Shown: positions 23,521-34,086 of the stretch, piece by piece
Numbering within the stretch: the stretch's first letter is position 1
Layout: the number at the start of each line of letters is the position of its first letter
NCBI GenBank assembly: GCA_020746995.1
Contig: JAGPXD010000003.1
Location: 2,914,001-2,978,000 of the forward strand
Reading direction: 5' to 3'
Length of the DNA stretch: 64,000 bases
DNA from: Plectosphaerella cucumerina
Taxonomy: Eukaryota; Ascomycota; Sordariomycetes; Glomerellales; Plectosphaerellaceae
The notes under the pieces: generated by a model
Databases searched by the model: none
What the model was told of the DNA's origin: nothing
The model's input: the letters and a program-made list of their open reading frames with translations, nothing else
Position numbers and translations under genes: made by a program

Positions 23521-24435
23521 GATTGTTGGTTGTTGGATCGAGCGAGCGATAGTCGGAGAGCGGTCTTTCGTGTCGTTGTACGTCTGTCTGTCAGACGACA
23601 GGTCGTCGCGCTCGTGTCGGGACAACAAGGTGCGCCACGCAGTCAACAGTACCGGGCGCTTGGGTGGGATGTCGTCGGCGGTCGGCGGTACGGAACGGCG
23701 GTCGAATGTCTCAGTGGTCCGGAGGGCGGCAGGGTCGGGCGGTCAATCGTATCGGTGTTCAGCGTTCAGGAGCGACAGCAAACATGAGTGCCAGGCAGGC
23801 GGGCGGTGCAAAACGAGCGGAAGCGTTGGGGTCGGTAGAGAACGACGACGCGGCGAGCGAGCGGGCGGGCGACAAGAGAAAGGGGAGGGACGGGCACGGG
23901 GGATGAACACGAAGCTGAGAAGGACAAGAAGTTGGCGCCAAGCGGCCGTTTTTTCGGTGGCGCATCCCACATTGCATCGAGCCTGCATCGCCCCTTCCCT
24001 GTCGCGACCGACCTTCCCGTCCAGGTCCCGTATCGTATCCATCCATCCACCGGGCCACCTGCAGCGTCGACGGTTAGTTATCGCAAGGGTCGACCGGTAA
24101 CATTTGGCCGCCCGCCCGCCCGAGCCGTAGATCCCGGGCGAGACAACAGGTGGAGGTGGCCGCCCCGATGCAACATTCTGCATCAGATTGCGATGCGAGG
24201 AGACGTCAATTGATGGAGTGGAAGGCTGAGCCTATCAAGCAAATGAGCAACTTGCTTCTAACGGTCTGGCCATTGACAGGGGAGGGGAGGGTGATATTCA
24301 GGGCGGAAAGCCGGAAGGGACAAAGCGCAGACCGCCGAGCTGTCTGAGGGGCGTTTGTGTGGCCCATATATTGGTCCTCTGAGCCAATCAGAAGCGTCAT
24401 GGATGATGGATGTCCAGCTGTGCTCCCGACATCTT
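23521..24435. other. Intergenic region upstream of the GH128 gene
   Basis: About 0.9 kb, with GC-rich low-complexity stretches; no gene recognised. Confidence 0.45.
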
Positions 24436-25635
24436 CTATTCATCCTCTGCCATTGTCGAACTCGAAACATTCCTCACCAGCTCTTGAACCGACCCAGTGG
24501 CCACTCCTTTGTACTCCTTCTGGCCCATCAAGCCACCCGAGACCTTGCCTGCGAATTGCCCGACGTTGAGGCTCTCACTCGCCCGGAACCAGAACGTTGT
24601 CTGCGAAAAGTCGATGGCAAACCGCCAATGCTCACCCCTCTTGGGAGACACCAAATCGATGAGATACCCGGTATGGCGCGAGTCGGGCAGCGGGTCTTTG
24701 GACCCAGCCGGAGAGGACAAATGGACCGGACCAGTGTTGGTCAACTTGAAGGTGCCGTAGTCTTCAGAACATGATGCTTCCTGGTTGGCCGTGCGGAAGA
24801 TGACCTTGTCGCCCTTGGTGACTGCGGCGCTGAAGTAGGATCGGCCGTCCACAGCTGATGTGTAGTTCCAGAGCATCAACCCGTACGGCCCGACAATGGC
24901 TCGTGCCATGTCCCAGTTCTGACTGATGACGGCCCAGGGTCGCGGGTTCCAGTTCTTGTCTCGTCCACCGACGCCGTCGAAGTGAAACTCCGAGCCTCGA
25001 ATGTTGAGGCGAACTTTGGCGTCCGCAACAGGGAACTGCTCTTGCCAGTACATCTCTGGGGCGAAAAGAACGCTTGCCTGCGACGAAGGGTACACCAGTC
25101 CACCGGGATAGATCGCGGGGCCTCGTGATTTGAGCTCGAAGGTGCCATTGATCGTGGGCGACTTGATGGTGACGATGGACTGTTTGAAGTCCTTGGATGC
25201 GGTGAAGCCCCAGGTGACGTTCCCGGCGTTGTTCTCCCAGAGTCCAGATGTCGTCTTCCGGCAAGTTGCCAGAGTTGAAACGTCAACGAAGGCATTTTCC
25301 ATGTAGCGGGTGCCGTTGGCCCAGGCAACTGAGATCAGGCCCCGCTGCGCAGCCACGACGTTGGCGACTGTGCCTCGAGTGAAGTAGACGACAATGCTGG
25401 CCTGGCCGTCATCTGAGGCAGCATCGAAGGACCAGTTCTCGCTGATGCTCTCGTCGAAGACAGCGACCATGGGAGAGTCGAAGTGAGTCAATGGATCCGC
25501 GCTGACGACAGATGCGCCTTTGGAGAATTCTCCCCGGAGTGCTTGGTGCTTGGTGCATATGTCACCTTGAGGGCTTGCTGAAACTGCAAACGCAGCAACA
25601 GAGGCCAGAAAAGGGAGAAGCCGATGAAGACGCAT
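24436..25635 (-). CDS. CrtC/Diels-Alderase-like secreted protein
   Basis: Single-exon gene, 399 residues. It starts with a signal peptide (MRLHRLLPFLASVAAFAVSA) and resembles the two-domain lipocalin-like fungal Diels-Alderases and the hydroxyneurosporene-synthase (CrtC-like) group: the key segment is FHFDGVGGRDKNWNPRPW, followed by AVISQNWDMARAIVGPYGLM and later strands with YLIDLVSPKRGEHWRF and SQTTFWFRA. Characterised relatives catalyse intramolecular cycloadditions in decalin or cytochalasin-type pathways, but many relatives have no known product. There is no PKS or NRPS in the window, so this is an orphan copy. It is divergently arranged with a Zn2Cys6 regulator gene across 625 bp. Family placement is moderate; catalytic role is inference. 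Confidence 0.75.
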   Translation of the reverse strand: MRLHRLLPFLASVAAFAVSASPQGDICTKHQALRGEFSKGASVVSADPLTHFDSPMVAVFDESISENWSFDAASDDGQASIVVYFTRGTVANVVAAQRGLISVAWANGTRYMENAFVDVSTLATCRKTTSGLWENNAGNVTWGFTASKDFKQSIVTIKSPTINGTFELKSRGPAIYPGGLVYPSSQASVLFAPEMYWQEQFPVADAKVRLNIRGSEFHFDGVGGRDKNWNPRPWAVISQNWDMARAIVGPYGLMLWNYTSAVDGRSYFSAAVTKGDKVIFRTANQEASCSEDYGTFKLTNTGPVHLSSPAGSKDPLPDSRHTGYLIDLVSPKRGEHWRFAIDFSQTTFWFRASESLNVGQFAGKVSGGLMGQKEYKGVATGSVQELVRNVSSSTMAEDE

Positions 25636-26260
25636 GGTTGATAGGGATAAGTGCTGGACTGATGTGTGATGAGCTCGTCTGTCGAAGATGTTGAGACTTG
25701 AGAGAAACGTGAGTGCTTGAGACGTCCATCAACGTGACATTAAATACTCTTCAGAGTTGTTCCTTGAGTCTTTCTTACTTCTATTCGATACCCATGTGAT
25801 CATCACCGAAGAGCGGACGTTAAATCGACTAGGCTTCGACAACGTTTGCAGAAGTCATCGTGATGGCCTCATTTTTCGCAAGGAACCTCTGCTTCAAGCT
25901 GTCAGCCCCTGTTGCTTGGAGCATTGACAGAATCAAGTCATCCATCGTAATCGCAAGCACAATCTCAGAGGAGCCTAGCGTTGTACATTGTATGCGTGGC
26001 CTCCTGCATTGCGACACGCAGAGGGTGGCTGAGTCTCCTCCGGAGGATTCGACCCCGCGGCTAAGCCAGATGTGAGGTATGCTTGCGCTGTGCTGACATC
26101 CCTTCCGTGATTGACGCGTAACGAAATAATGGCACATCTTAAGCCATTGCCAGCATCATCCGCTTTCGCGTCTTGCCCAGCAGACGTCTTGACACGAATG
26201 CATCACCTCCTTGCCCCAATTTCATTCTCCTGGCCTGTCTAAGGCGGAAAACGTTGGGAG
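25636..26260. promoter_or_regulatory. Shared divergent promoter region
   Basis: The CrtC-like gene (minus) and a Zn2Cys6 regulator gene (plus) start on either side of this 625-bp spacer, so they may be co-regulated. An open frame on the minus strand at 25829-26137 (103 codons, ending TMTSANVVEA) looks mildly protein-like but has no family mark; it may be a gene remnant. Confidence 0.4.
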
Positions 26261-27950
26261 ATGGTCTACCGAGGGCCAAGCAAAGGCTGCCGAAGGTGCC
26301 GAGCTCGGAAAATCAAGGCATTTCACCTACCATTGCCTGAATCGCTTTACCAAGGCTTGACTGACAGATGAACAGTGTGATACATTACGGCCAGCTTGCT
26401 TGAATTGCACGGCCCGAGACACCCCTTGCCCAGGATACGGAGATGTCTTCGACAAGGCACACCGGGACGAAACGGCCAAGGTCAGGAAGCTTCACTGTCC
26501 CAGGAGGCAGGCGAGCGGTTCGATCCTCTCTGCAACAAAGTCGCCAGACCATAATGCCATATCAGGTTGCTGCCGAACACCTCGAAGACCTCTAGAAAGC
26601 CCTGAAAACGATGCCCTCGGCTTCTTCTTTGTCCGTTATGGCCAGTCCATCGATTTCGATGCAACATGCGGCATCTTCAGCATCCTGCCGGAGATGTTCG
26701 CAAAGTCGCCCATGTCATCTCCCCTCAATCATGCAACCAGAGCCCTTGCGCTGCAGGTGACTTGCCTACACCGCTCTCATATTCGCACATCAATGGAAGC
26801 CGAGCTTTACTTCAAGGCCGTGTCACAAGTCAAGGAAGCCCTCACGGACGCCACCAAATGCAAATCAGAGGATCTGCTTCTGGCAACTCTTGTTCTCGAC
26901 GCATATTACACCATCGACACTACATTCAGGAGAAGGGAGCATGATGTCCCTCAATCATCTCCACATCTCCAAGGATCCATTGCTTTGCTACAGCACCGAG
27001 GAAAACTGAACTACAGGAACGACTTGGCATGGCGCCTTTTGGCAGCGACTCGGAATCGGTTCCTTCGACAAGGCCGGCACATGACCGACGGACTTTTCGG
27101 CATCGAGACCATTCACAATATCTGGAGATACGACGATAGGAGGAAACCGCGAGGACTGGCCGTCGAAGCTGACACACTCGCCTTTCGATTGTCCTGGCTG
27201 AGGAACTTCCATTGGGCTCTCTCCACGTCCTCTCCCTCACTCGATCGGGCAGAACAATTATCCCCGGGAACCAAGCTCGACAATATCGAGACACTGAAAG
27301 ACCTTGTGTCCCAGGCAAGTTGTATTGCAAATGATTGTGCTCTCTTGCAGAGCAGCCTCCCGATCAAGTGGCAGCCGGCACCTGTTCCTGCCTCCTCACT
27401 TGCCCCATCGATTCAAGCAACCAGTGTCTACAAGCATGTAATACCAACCGTCTACCTTCGGCTCTCCATAGCAAACGCGATCAACCGCCAACGACTCACC
27501 GAGCTTGAATGCATATCATTGATCGGGAATTGCCTTGCCCAGATCACAGAGCGCGAAGAACCACGATGCACCCCACATCAGAACAGACTGATGCCGAGTC
27601 GACTACTGGCGAGGGCTCAAGTTCTCATAGACGATATTTGCGCCAGTGTGCCATTTCTGACCGGAGACGTCACGGCGGACACATGGGGCAATGACAATGT
27701 GCTGGTGCCATCCATGGTGCTGAGTTCTCCTGAGGAAAGAGGCGCAGAGATGGCCTTGCCCGAGAATCCAACGAGACACATGCAGCAAGTTGTGGCTTCT
27801 GGCTTGTACATGATGAACGGCACCTTGAAGGCGTTGCTGAACATTGTGGGCTCCGACACCATCATGGGCATCACAGGAAGTGTTCTTCGCGCGGGTCAGG
27901 TCGACTGGATTGTTGGTCAGATAGACAGGCTTGGTGCCATCTTCCCTTAG
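26261..27950 (+). CDS. Zn(II)2Cys6 transcription factor
   Basis: Two-exon gene, 543 residues. Exon 1 encodes MVYRGPSKGCRRCRARKIK; exon 2 resumes with CDTLRPACLNCTARDTPC. Together they form C10-x2-C13-x6-C20-x6-C27-x2-C30-x6-C37, a perfect fungal zinc cluster. The intron (26318-26375, 58 bp) must start with GC (AAG|GCATTT) because no GT donor fits and the frame without splicing stops at once; its acceptor is AACAG with a CTGAC branch-like site before it. The rest is the helical regulatory domain seen in C6 factors (FFFVRYGQSIDFDATCGIFS, HATRALALQVTCLHRSH, AYYTIDTTF, PTVYLRLSIANAINRQRL). Likely a DNA-binding regulator of its divergent neighbour, which is inference. Confidence 0.88.
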
Positions 27951-28963
27951 GAGCATCAAATGTTGCCATTCGAGCTCAACACATGCAGAGTTTGGCCTTT
28001 GAAATTATCAGGTCGACGCGAAACTACCACCACATGGCCTGAGACGGGGGGCAATCGCCCAGCATGCCACCAAGGCTACCTAGCTTTTGACAGCCTGGCT
28101 TCAAGTTAGTGCCGTCCAATTCCGTCCCAAGCCATCCGTCCACTCTTTGTCGCCGCCACCTTTGTGACGACCATTCGTTGTCGTTTTGTCGGTCGCTTTG
28201 ACGGCACCTCCGACAGCACAACGACGAGGTTTCCTCTCGGCGAAAGGCGCTGAAAATATACAAAGATCGCCCCACGGCTGCTTTCATTCTTTGTTGAAGT
28301 TTGTTCATTGGTTCGTCGAGGTCCCTCCCTTGGACTTGGCCCTACTTTCATTGTCTCGGGTGCTCCAGTGTCTCGAGCTTCATTTCAATCACCACGCTCC
28401 TTTCACGTGGAAGTGGGCCAGGTGCCTTGTCGACAACAATGTCATCACTCGAAGCTGATCTGGAGGCAATGCGCCCAGAGCAGACCAGGAGGTCAGGAAA
28501 GATGACCGTCAAGGGGTCTGGGATGACAAACACCTTGTCGGCCTCTGATTTGTACATCGAGTAGTACCTAGACGGTGTTCGGTGAGGGTGAATGTCAGAC
28601 CGACGAACGGCCTGGTTTCGACACAGCCTTTTGCTTCCTTGCTATGATCGGTTTCAAACCACACACAGAACGACCTGGTAACTTCTCAGCATACGTTCAA
28701 GCAAGCTGTCCAACCCCCACGTGAAGAAGACCATGTTCATTCGGGTATTTCGGAGCTCAGGATCCAGGATGGAGACGAGCGAAAGTTGATTTAAAGCAGA
28801 GGTTCCCCGTCCTCTTTCAGAAGTAGGAAAGCATTAAGCCACATCATCCACCTCGCAACCTTGAAGACTGGATCTTCGGTTACGAAACCATCACCAAAGT
28901 AAGCACAACTCTCACATCCTCGTTGGCTGACGGGAAAGCAGGTGTCGACAGACGAAGCTCACA
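27951..28963. other. Intergenic region
   Basis: About 1 kb. A possible leader intron (GTAAGC at 28899 to GCAG at 28941, only 43 nt) precedes the small membrane-protein gene. Nothing else supported. Confidence 0.4.
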
Positions 28964-29221
28964 ATGTCCGATCTACCTTGGTATGTGTCCCTGACCCTCT
29001 TCTTCGTTGGCATCATCGTGTTCTTCCTGTTACTGGCCTACAACAGTTCAATTGGTAGGTTCTGCGCTTCATGCTGCAGCACGTGGGAGGAGCGGCAGAA
29101 ACGCCGGGCCGCAGCCAGGAACCTTCCTTCTCAGCAACGTCCCCGCCGCCCCTTCAGCATGACCCCACCTCCTGATGTGAGCTTTGGCACAGCAGGACTG
29201 GACAATGTCAACTTGACGTAG
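28964..29221 (+). CDS. Small single-pass membrane protein
   Basis: Short gene of 85 residues. The ATG has a good context (CACAATGTC). Residues about 7-29 form one strong hydrophobic helix (YVSLTLFFVGIIVFFLLLAY), followed by FCASCCSTWEERQKRRAAA, a Cys cluster that could be palmitoylated next to a basic patch, and a Pro/Ser-rich tail. The positive patch after the helix predicts a cytosolic C terminus. I recognise no family. The frame stays open for another 59 codons after the TAG, to a TAA at 29399-29401, so the TAG may be a premature stop, a read-through site or chance. Confidence 0.5.
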   Translation: MSDLPWYVSLTLFFVGIIVFFLLLAYNSSIGRFCASCCSTWEERQKRRAAARNLPSQQRPRRPFSMTPPPDVSFGTAGLDNVNLT

Positions 29222-29401
29222 GATGTCGAGGCCCAGACGGCTAGCCAGGACAAGCCTTCACGCGGTTGGTGTTTCTGGCGCCGGGAGAAGTCGCTTTCAC
29301 CCGCCTCTGCATCTCAAGGTGAGTCAGTCCATACGCAGAACCGGGAGATGGACGAGGTTAGGGGACGGGTGCAGCATCCTGCTACTGCTCGTGTGAGGTA
29401 A

Positions 29402-30156
29402 TCGCCTGCGAAAGTGGCTGTGGCTGTCTGATTATTTGGTTTGCGGATTGAGAGATCTGCAGGTTCGACCTCCATGTTGCTGGGCGTGCTGCGTGGTACC
29501 AGGTCGAGGTTGACAGGAGTCAGTGGCACAGCCAGCCAGGAGGGGAATTGCAGGAGGATATAACATGATGAATTCCAAAAACATAATTCCGTACCTACTA
29601 GTAGACGCTACTTTCCAGTTTTGATGTTCATCTTGATCTGACACATCTGCATCGTGAGATGAAAAGTGACCCAGATGTATTTGGAAGCCTACGACATCTC
29701 TTTGCCTCCGATGATGGTGCGGTTCTGACCTGCCTACGTGGTACATAGTTTGATGGCCCTGGGTCCAGCATGGCCGCGTGGGCAAAGAACCACGGTGATG
29801 CCCTTCTCCGAGGCACCACAGCTGCTCCGCCTAGTGTACATGACAATGCCGAACCCCTCTTCTGGCACCTTCAAAGACGGGAAAGCCTCCCTACATTCCT
29901 GTGGTCTCGATACAAAGAGAGGTCTCCCACGAGTCTTTGGAAAACGCTGCCACCATGGGGACAAAGACCTTCCCGAGTGCCGGCCGAAATTGGCTCCTTT
30001 GTCTGGGATCAGTCTTCCGGCATGACTTCGAGTACATGCCCTCTCGAGACAAGAAGCTCCAACTCAAGCGTCCGACGTCGACGTTTTCCGACTAAACTCC
30101 CACGCCCAACCCAACCTTGCGCCAACGGCCCAACAGCTGGCCAACGACCCGAAAAG
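29402..30156. other. Region upstream of the HicA-like protein gene
   Basis: About 750 bp; the plus frame of the next gene is already open from 29770, but its composition there does not resemble the clear protein that follows, so I treat it as leader. Confidence 0.4.
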
Positions 30157-33100
30157 ATGGAATCCTTTCCAGCTCTCGACGATGAAATGTCGTCGACGGC
30201 AGACGCCGAGCGATTCTCGGCCATCCAGAACTCTGTAACACTCATGGACCGATACTACCTCTCGCCCAACTCGTTTCGCGGCAGATTGTTCCAAGGCTTC
30301 AACAAGTGCAGTGCCGAGCCGTTCAAGCACCGCAACGTCAAAGAGTACCTGCTCAGCATCGGCGCCGACAAGTTCTGGCCGATGCCGGAGATTATCGAAC
30401 CAGCCGAAGCCCGAAAACGCACCGACAGATGGAGGAAGATCGCACAGGACGCCTTCCAGGACTTCGCACCCAAAGCCCTGCACTTTTCCGACCTCTTCTA
30501 CCACACGCTCAAGTCTATGGCGCCGGTAGAACCGCCAGACGAAGATGACGAGATGACCCAGCCGGACATGAAAATCCAAGATTTGGTGGCCGCCGCCTGG
30601 TTCAACGTCATGGAGCAGGACGATTTCAAGGAGCTGTTCCAGACCGACACCTTGGAAGTCCCCGAACGTGGCGGAGAGGGCTTCAAGGCCTGGGCAAAGT
30701 CTTTCCAGCACATGTCGTGGCATACGTGGGAGAAGACGGTCAACAAGAAAATTCTCGAAACAAAAGTACCTGTGCCAGTGTACGACTTCACCCCGGCACG
30801 CCTGAGCAGCAAGGAGAAGGAGGACATTCAGCGCCGCGGCGGACGTGTACCGAGACCCGATTTCAGTGCTTACCGCCGGCACTGCGCGGAGAACAAGCTG
30901 AATTACCTGATCCCGTGGTTCAACATGGAAGAGCTCTCGGTACCGAGGAATCTGGCAAATCTGCTCATGAGCAGGGCCATATTTGCCCCCTGCATGTTTG
31001 GCCAGTCCGACTTCACCTCGATGCAATTGGGCCGGGTCGGCCGCCTCCTGTTGCCCCCCTACTGCGACGCTTGCTTCACCGACTTTGATCGGGCTGATAC
31101 TGCCTACAAGGACTTGAATCACGCTCGTCAACCGAAGTTTGAGGACATGACGGGTGTGGACTTCCATGCGGTCTTCATCGAAAATCCGTCGGCAAGAGAG
31201 GTTCGAGAGAGGCATCAGTTGTCACAAAATCGCGGCAATATGTAAGGAACCCCCGGAGCCGGTGTTTGATCATCACGGCTGGACTCCTGATGACAGTATT
31301 TGCTAACTTGCTTCCTCTGTAGGTTCGGCTGGGGCGAGGGTTTTCTCGTGCTTCAGGCTCAGGCCGCCATCCTCAGCTTCTGCGCCGAGGTGACGAAGCT
31401 GTTGGTTGGCCTCTACGTCACGGATGACGACGGCAATGCCAGGGCAGACCTTGTTCTGCAGCATCAAACCCCGATCTTCCTCCCGTTGCACTACAACTTT
31501 CCCATACGAGTGAACATCCCCGGACTCCCCCCGATCAACAAGGCGTCGTTCAAGGCCGCTCTCCAGCACTACAAGAGGGTGTATCCGCGTCCATTAGAAA
31601 CACCGACACACGGCCCATGGCTAGTGCACACTTTGCACTCAAATCCATCATACGTGAACGAATGGGTCCACTTTCAGGTTCAGATGATGAGGGAGTGCTT
31701 GTCGAGGAATAAAATCAGATTTTGCAGACAACCCATCGACTCTTTGTGCTTTGCGCAGATGACCTCGGTATTCGGCGCACACAAAACCGATATTGAGGAA
31801 CTGAACGAAGACCTCATACCCCACGTGGGCAGTTTGCACCTTTCGGCCAAGAGTTTCGCAGAAACCATGTCATGGTTCCTATCCATGCACTACGGAAGGA
31901 TCCCGGGCCCAGTCGGAAGGAACGGCGAGCAGAAGATGTCGGTTCTTCGGCACTTCAACTCGAGCGACATCAAGGCGAAGCGAGCGCTGGCGAATGACGT
32001 TATTCGCCGCGCCTTGCGGTTCTACATCTTCAGCCTCGAGGTGAATTTCCTCTGGGGGTATGTTGTGGACCACATGCGAGAGCTCGATGATTCAGGCATG
32101 GTTGTTTACGCGCCATTGCCAGCCTTGCGCAAATTGGCTGAGATGGCCTGGGAGCTCCTTCGGGGGCAGGGCCTTATCCACGGCCTGCCGGAAGTTGCCA
32201 AGTCGTGCGAGAGAAAGACGCCAGGAATCGTACACGGTTGGGAGCTGCCTGCCGGGTTCATGACGGATCCCCGACCGGACAGGGCCACGTTTGTCGGCGA
32301 GGGACACGACTTTGGCATGTTCATGAAGCTCGTTCAGTTCGGCCCGCCGAGCACGTCTTACGGAGTCCCGTCAATGGGGCTGCTTCTAGAAAAGCTAGTG
32401 GGCGAGTTCGATCTCTTGCACGACTGTATAAAAGACGGGTCCCATTATAGGCTCATCAGCCACCGACTGGACGACCTGGAGCGCATGACCAACCAAATAT
32501 CGCTCCTATCGAGGTTCAACGGTTCTGAAATCAATTACGAGCGAGCATATCTTGTCACGCAGCCAAATATCGCCTCAGAGATGCTTCGAAATTGTCAGGG
32601 CTGGAAATTCATGACCAGTGAGGACAAGTTCCCTTTCGAAAGACACATCAACGAGGGGACGCTCGCCGCACTCCACAGTAAGGTCTTGGGCATCAGGTAC
32701 GCCAACGAGCCAATGGCCGAGACGACGACTGAGGAGGCGGACACGATTGTGGCCCAGTTTTTCGAAGAGCTGGACGACTGGTTGCTTGAGGATGAGGATT
32801 GCATGCCCGTCGGATACAAGGTCAGCATGGATGAGTACAAAAAAATTATTGCTGCCGCAAAGGAGGCTCGCGAGCATGGGCTGGGTCCTGAGGGCATCCA
32901 CCATGTCAACCTTGACTGGGGACGGCGAATCAAGACGATGAGCCCAGATTTCCCGGAAGTCATGAATGTTGAGTCGCCAGAGCAGTCACGCCCTCACTAC
33001 GACAACGACATGGACAAAGACTACGACGGACAGGACGTGGAACGCAGCTTTCTCCTGGCGGACGATCTTTTGGCAGCTCTGAACATTTCGACAAGCAGCA

Positions 33101-34086
33101 ACCCTGCCATCAGGGAGCAGTCGCCCGTTGAGGCCTCTGAAGATGAAGAGATGCCCGAAGGGGTCCGTCAAGATGATGAGATGCCCGACGATGTCCCTCA
33201 AGACGAAGGGATGACGGACGATGTCCCTCAGGACGAAGAGATGACGGACGATGTCCCTCAAGACGAAGAGATGCCCGAAGAAGTCCTCCAAGGCGCACAA
33301 ACGCCCGAACAAGTCCCTCAAGACGAAGAAGAACAAGCCCAGACCACTGAAACAAAGCCGCCCGGGCCTCGTCATATACCCTTGTTCAAGCTGGAAGACA
33401 ACCCCAATCATAAGCCAAAGGAGGAGAACAACAACTGGAAGAAAAAGGGAGGTGGTAAGAAGAAGAAAAATGGAAGCGGGGACGTTGACGAGGATGAAGA
33501 CGAGGAGCCTGTGGTTCTGCAGAGGATCACCAAGAGGTTCATTGACATCGCCTACAGGCTCCTGAGGAAGGGCGTCGACAAGGGATCCGTCAGTGACAGA
33601 GATGTCAAGTTGCTCTTGGGCCGCCTCGGCTTCTCCTACGAGGAGCGCGCAGGCTCTCGCGTCGTTTTCAAGCGTGGGAGGGGCGTGCGATTTCCCAAGC
33701 ACGACAAGAACAAATCAGTCGTCACTCACATGCCCCATGGCGGCAGCCAAGCCCATGACATTGAAGGTAATGAACTCGATAAGCTGCGCAGAAACTTTGA
33801 AGATGCTCTCATCACGTGGGAGACGTTTAACGAGTACTACGTCGAGCCTCAGGAGGGAGCCAGGGCAAATATGGTGCGGGTCCTTCGCGAGGGCGAGGAC
33901 TGGAGCGAGATGGAGGAAGAAGAAGAGGAGGAGGAGAGGGAGGAGGAGGAGGAGGAGGACACAGACGACTCGGCGATCGAGGTGCCGAAGACAATCAGGG
34001 TCAACGGGAACGGAAAGCGAGGGCGGGATGAGGAGGAGGAGCTGTTGGATGCGTTCTGGATGAAGAGGGCTCGGTGCGGGGAGTGA
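30157..34086 (+). CDS. Large fungal protein with HicA-like C-terminal domain
   Basis: Two-exon gene, 1282 residues; intron 31242-31322 (81 bp, GTAAGG donor, CTGTAG acceptor) restores the frame at NM|FGWGEG. The start was taken at MESFPALDDEMS, where clear protein-like sequence begins. Residues 1-930 are a soluble, helix-rich region that I do not recognise. About residues 965-1030 are tandem ten-residue acidic repeats of the form DEEMxDDVPQ. A Lys-rich stretch (KKKGGGKKKKNG) follows. About residues 1105-1185 resemble the HicA/YcfA fold: VSDRDVKLLLGRLGF, then GSRVVFKR, then VVTHMPHGG with the HxPHGG pattern, and a helix. A Glu-only tract and a Lys/Arg motif (GNGKRGRDEEEE) end the protein, suggesting a nuclear location. 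Role unknown; RNA binding is inferred. Confidence 0.8.
33133..33345 (+). repeat. Tandem 30-bp coding repeat (DEEMxDDVPQ)
   Basis: About six imperfect copies of a 30-bp unit encode acidic decapeptides (DEEMPEGVRQ, DDEMPDDVPQ, DEGMTDDVPQ, DEEMTDDVPQ, DEEMPEEVLQ and a more diverged copy). Unit identity is highest in the middle, as expected for expansion by slippage or unequal exchange. Confidence 0.85.

Noticed and set aside
25829..26137. Minus-strand frame of 103 codons in the divergent promoter.
   Set aside because: Some helix-like sequence near its end, but no recognisable family, splice support or start; left as a possible remnant.
29770..30156. Extension of the HicA-like protein by 129 residues at its N terminus (frame open from 29770).
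   Set aside because: Composition before MESFPALDD is unlike the rest, and the ATG at 30157 begins clearly protein-like sequence. Homologue alignment would settle it.
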